Positions 5,967 to 8,024 of a stretch of DNA of 8,024 nucleotides are shown here, in pieces. Source of the stretch: Melioribacter roseus (GTDB taxonomy: Bacteria; Bacteroidota; Ignavibacteria; Ignavibacteriales; Melioribacteraceae); contig DYHC01000023.1 in assembly GCA_020724325.1 (NCBI GenBank), forward strand, positions 5,377 through 13,400, in the 5' to 3' direction. Numbering within the stretch: the stretch's first letter is position 1; each line of letters begins with the position of its first letter. The notes below the pieces were generated by a model. It made no database searches. It worked only from the letters and a program-made list of their open reading frames with translations, and was not told the origin of the DNA. A program made the position numbers and the translations under genes.

Positions 5967-6003
5967 ACTTCTCTTTTCCTTCGATAATAGAGGGAGGAGA
6001 AGT
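5967..6003 (+). promoter_or_regulatory. Hairpin sequestering the ribosome binding site of the downstream gene
   Basis: The 46-base gap between 5958 and 6005 contains an inverted repeat. The left arm at 5967-5981 (ACTTCTCTTTTCCTT) pairs with the right arm at 5989-6003 (AGAGGGAGGAGAAGT), leaving a 7-base loop CGATAAT. Read as RNA, 14 of 15 positions pair, counting G-U wobbles, with one C-A mismatch at 5979/5991; the outer seven pairs are all Watson-Crick. The right arm holds a very strong Shine-Dalgarno sequence (GGGAGGAG, 5992-5999), 5 bases before the ATG at 6005. The structure would therefore hide the ribosome binding site. It lacks a downstream U-run, so it is not an obvious terminator. Two GGA triplets in the right arm are possible CsrA contacts. 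Confidence 0.68.
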
Positions 6004-6004
6004 A

Positions 6005-6640
6005 ATGTTAAAAAAAGTTGTAAATATTAACCCCGGATCGGATTACAAAAAAGCAACAGGTAATCCAAAGTACTACAAGAAAGTTAGCGGATATCAATTT
6101 TCTATTAATTCCGCTAGCGATACTCTCTATATTTCTCCAGCTACATCACTTCTTACAAGTCTCGGCTGGAAAATGAAAAAGCTGAACAAGGACGCGGAAA
6201 AAATTCAAATTTGTTTTGAGCTAGATGAAATTGATTTTGAAGCAACAATATTTGTTTATGAACTTAAGCAGCAGCCCAAAATTGATTATAAGATTATAAA
6301 AAAACTAAAGAGATTTACTTCGGATGTAATTGTAAACCTTTTCTTATCAGCACCTGTAAAATCGGTTAATGAAAATATTGTAAGCGACATTAAACTCAAC
6401 ACTCTAAACAGATTTTTTTCTTTATTCGAATCACCCAAGTATAAAAAAGAAAGTTCTATTACAGATGCCAGTATTATTGAAACACTTTTTTATGATTTCA
6501 GAAAAGAAGTAACGAATGAATTAAATTCAATAAACAACTGTTTCATAAAATTTTTAGAAAAATATATCTCATTTAAGTCTCTGAACCAAAATGCTTTTGA
6601 TGGCGGTAGTGTAACCATCAAGAGTATTCAAATTGAATAG
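6005..6640 (+). CDS. Hypothetical protein in the flagellar/signalling operon
   Basis: I do not recognise this 211-residue protein. It has no signal peptide, no obvious membrane segment and no metal-binding or nucleotide-binding motif. It is rich in Lys, Ile, Ser and Asn. The N-terminal part (about 1-90) looks beta-rich, with alternating patterns such as YQFSINSASDTLYIS, IQICFELDEI and FEATIFVYEL. The rest (about 95-200) looks mainly helical, including a long segment around 155-190 (IIETLFYDFRKEVTNELNSI). The start is firm because a strong Shine-Dalgarno sequence (GGGAGGAG) lies 5 bases upstream, far stronger than those of its neighbours. The gene follows the receiver-DHp gene and precedes a PAS kinase by 8 bases, so it may be a partner or output of that signalling system. 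It could alternatively be a flagellar accessory protein. Codon use and base composition look like the neighbouring genes. Confidence 0.75.
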   Translation: MLKKVVNINPGSDYKKATGNPKYYKKVSGYQFSINSASDTLYISPATSLLTSLGWKMKKLNKDAEKIQICFELDEIDFEATIFVYELKQQPKIDYKIIKKLKRFTSDVIVNLFLSAPVKSVNENIVSDIKLNTLNRFFSLFESPKYKKESSITDASIIETLFYDFRKEVTNELNSINNCFIKFLEKYISFKSLNQNAFDGGSVTIKSIQIE

Positions 6641-6648
6641 AAAATTAG

Positions 6649-8024
6649 ATGCGAAATTGGTTCGATTATAGTAATAATATTGCTAAAACATCCTCTGTGT
6701 TTGGCGCTTATAAAGAACTGCCTACTAATAGGGCTGTTGTAATTATTAATCCTAATCTGGATATTCTCTTTTGTAATGAAACTTTCACCAAATATTTTTT
6801 TCTTAATGTAAATGATACTCTGCACAGGTTAAATCCAAATTCCGAGCTTTTATATTTGATAAAGGGATTTGTAGAAAAAAAGTATTTGAACCTTACTTCA
6901 GAAATCAGCATCAATCTGCCAGGCAAACCGGAAAATCTTCTGCATCAGGTAATACTGGAAAGGGTATTTATTGAATCTAATGAATTATTATTTGTTTCGG
7001 TTGAGTCTCTTGAAAACCGTCGTGTGGTAGAACGAAAAATAAATGCGCTTCACAATGCATTAGATCACGGAAGGGTTCCCATTCTTATTACAAATGCCGA
7101 TAAAAGAATTGTTTACTTAACTCATTCATTCGAAGAGGTATTTTCTAAGGAATTTGATACTCTTTATAATCTTACGATTCAAGAGCTGTTTTATGAATTT
7201 CTTCAGTTCGATCTATTCGAAGAATTTAAGTTTGCTGTGGAAAATAATCTTTCATGGAAAAAGGTAATTTCGATAAAGGGAAAAGGTAATATTGAGTATT
7301 GGGAATTTACAATTAATCCTTTTGTTCTAGATGATGGATTAGATGTCTTCCTCATTCTTAGCGCAACAAACCTAACCGAACATATAAGCCAAACTAAGAT
7401 TATAGAAAATTCGGAAAAGCGGCAGAAACTTATTATTGAAAACATTTCCGATTTACTATTGATACTAAAACCCTCGGGTTCCAAACTACTTTTTGAAAAC
7501 GCTAACGATAATTTTTGTAAATTATTTCAATTAGACAAACATCATTTAACCTTATTACCGGTTCAGAGTTTTTTAAACAATTCCTTAACAAGCGCTATCT
7601 GCAAATCACTTGAAGAAATAAAATCTACCGGCAGAAACATTGCAGAATTTAACTATACTCATAATCTGGAAAGAGTATACAAATGTATAGTTACATTCTC
7701 TGTTTCAAATGACCCGGAAAGCATAATTTACATAGTAACAATGAAAGACGTTACCGAAGAAAATAAATACCGGGAACAGCTTGAGAAAAATTACCAAAAG
7801 GAATTGCAGCTAAACAAAATGAAGTCTGATTTCCTTGCAAATATTTCTCACGAAATCAGAACTCCTTACAACGGGATAATAGGTTATTCAGAAATAATTG
7901 ATGATTGCATTGCGAATAATGATTATGAATCGATTAAGGAATTAATTGTATCTATGAAAGAAGTAATGGGACGGGCGCTTAATTTGTTTACAAATCTTGT
8001 AGTAGTCTCTCACATAGAAGCCGG
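6649..8024 (+). CDS. Multi-PAS sensor histidine kinase, N-terminal part (runs off the window)
   Basis: The frame stays open from the ATG at 6649 to the right edge, giving 458 residues with no stop. No hydrophobic segment is long enough to span a membrane, so this is a cytoplasmic sensor. Three PAS-like units can be made out: about residues 26-120 (RAVVIINPNLDILFCNETF), 140-245 (VPILITNADKRIVYLTHSFE) and 258-372 (IIENISDLLLILKPSGSKLL, ending IIYIVTMKDVTEE). A short coiled linker follows. The DHp H-box is MKSDFLANISHEIRTPYNGI, with H401 followed by the normal Glu. The catalytic ATPase domain must lie beyond the window, and a hybrid receiver could follow it. The kinase is the only protein here able to start phosphorylation, so it is the likely source of phosphate for the receivers upstream. 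The individual PAS assignments are weak except for the general fold pattern. The upstream ribosome binding site is poor. Confidence 0.87.
   Translation, partial: MRNWFDYSNNIAKTSSVFGAYKELPTNRAVVIINPNLDILFCNETFTKYFFLNVNDTLHRLNPNSELLYLIKGFVEKKYLNLTSEISINLPGKPENLLHQVILERVFIESNELLFVSVESLENRRVVERKINALHNALDHGRVPILITNADKRIVYLTHSFEEVFSKEFDTLYNLTIQELFYEFLQFDLFEEFKFAVENNLSWKKVISIKGKGNIEYWEFTINPFVLDDGLDVFLILSATNLTEHISQTKIIENSEKRQKLIIENISDLLLILKPSGSKLLFENANDNFCKLFQLDKHHLTLLPVQSFLNNSLTSAICKSLEEIKSTGRNIAEFNYTHNLERVYKCIVTFSVSNDPESIIYIVTMKDVTEENKYREQLEKNYQKELQLNKMKSDFLANISHEIRTPYNGIIGYSEIIDDCIANNDYESIKELIVSMKEVMGRALNLFTNLVVVSHIEA

Noticed and set aside
5967..6003. Rho-independent terminator between the receiver-DHp gene and the unknown gene
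   Set aside because: The stem is not GC-rich enough and is not followed by a U-run. The 3' arm is instead a strong Shine-Dalgarno sequence next to an ATG.

Overview
The window is an AT-rich, densely packed bacterial flagellar and motility region. Every supportable gene is on the + strand, and neighbouring genes mostly overlap or lie within about 10 bases of each other, so it reads as one long operon. The low G+C, the fliW-csrA pair, the flagellar genes and the style of the receiver proteins suggest a flagellated member of the Ignavibacteriota/Bacteroidota-Chlorobi group. That placement is a guess from general knowledge, not from a search.

Layout: bases 1-452 hold the 3' end of the hook-filament junction protein gene flgL. 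Bases 449-1899 encode a first stator pair, MotA1/MotB1, whose genes overlap by 145 bases in different frames. Bases 1905-2526 hold fliW and csrA, the flagellin-sensing translational control pair. Bases 2526-3245 encode a receiver-Hpt protein. Bases 3253-4911 hold a second, differently classed stator pair. Its motA is full length but carries an in-frame TAA at 3838-3840, in the loop before the last membrane segment. Bases 4904-5958 encode a single-domain receiver and a receiver fused to a histidine-kinase-like dimerisation helix with no ATPase domain. Bases 6005-6640 encode an unrecognised 211-residue protein. Bases 6649-8024 hold the start of a soluble multi-PAS histidine kinase that runs off the window.

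How the genes may work together: two ion-driven stators supply torque, while FliW/CsrA adjusts translation to filament assembly. The kinase, two receivers, receiver-Hpt protein and receiver-DHp protein contain the parts of a multistep phosphorelay, which may control motor output or flagellar expression. That wiring is inferred from proximity only.

The only sizeable non-coding gap (5959-6004) contains a hairpin that buries the ribosome binding site of the unknown gene. The Shine-Dalgarno strand of that hairpin contains two GGA motifs of the kind CsrA binds. This gap, the nonsense codon in the second motA, the overprinted motB1 N-terminus and the catalytically incomplete receiver-DHp protein are the points most worth following. 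No RNA genes, insertion sequences, CRISPR arrays or convincing promoters or terminators were seen.
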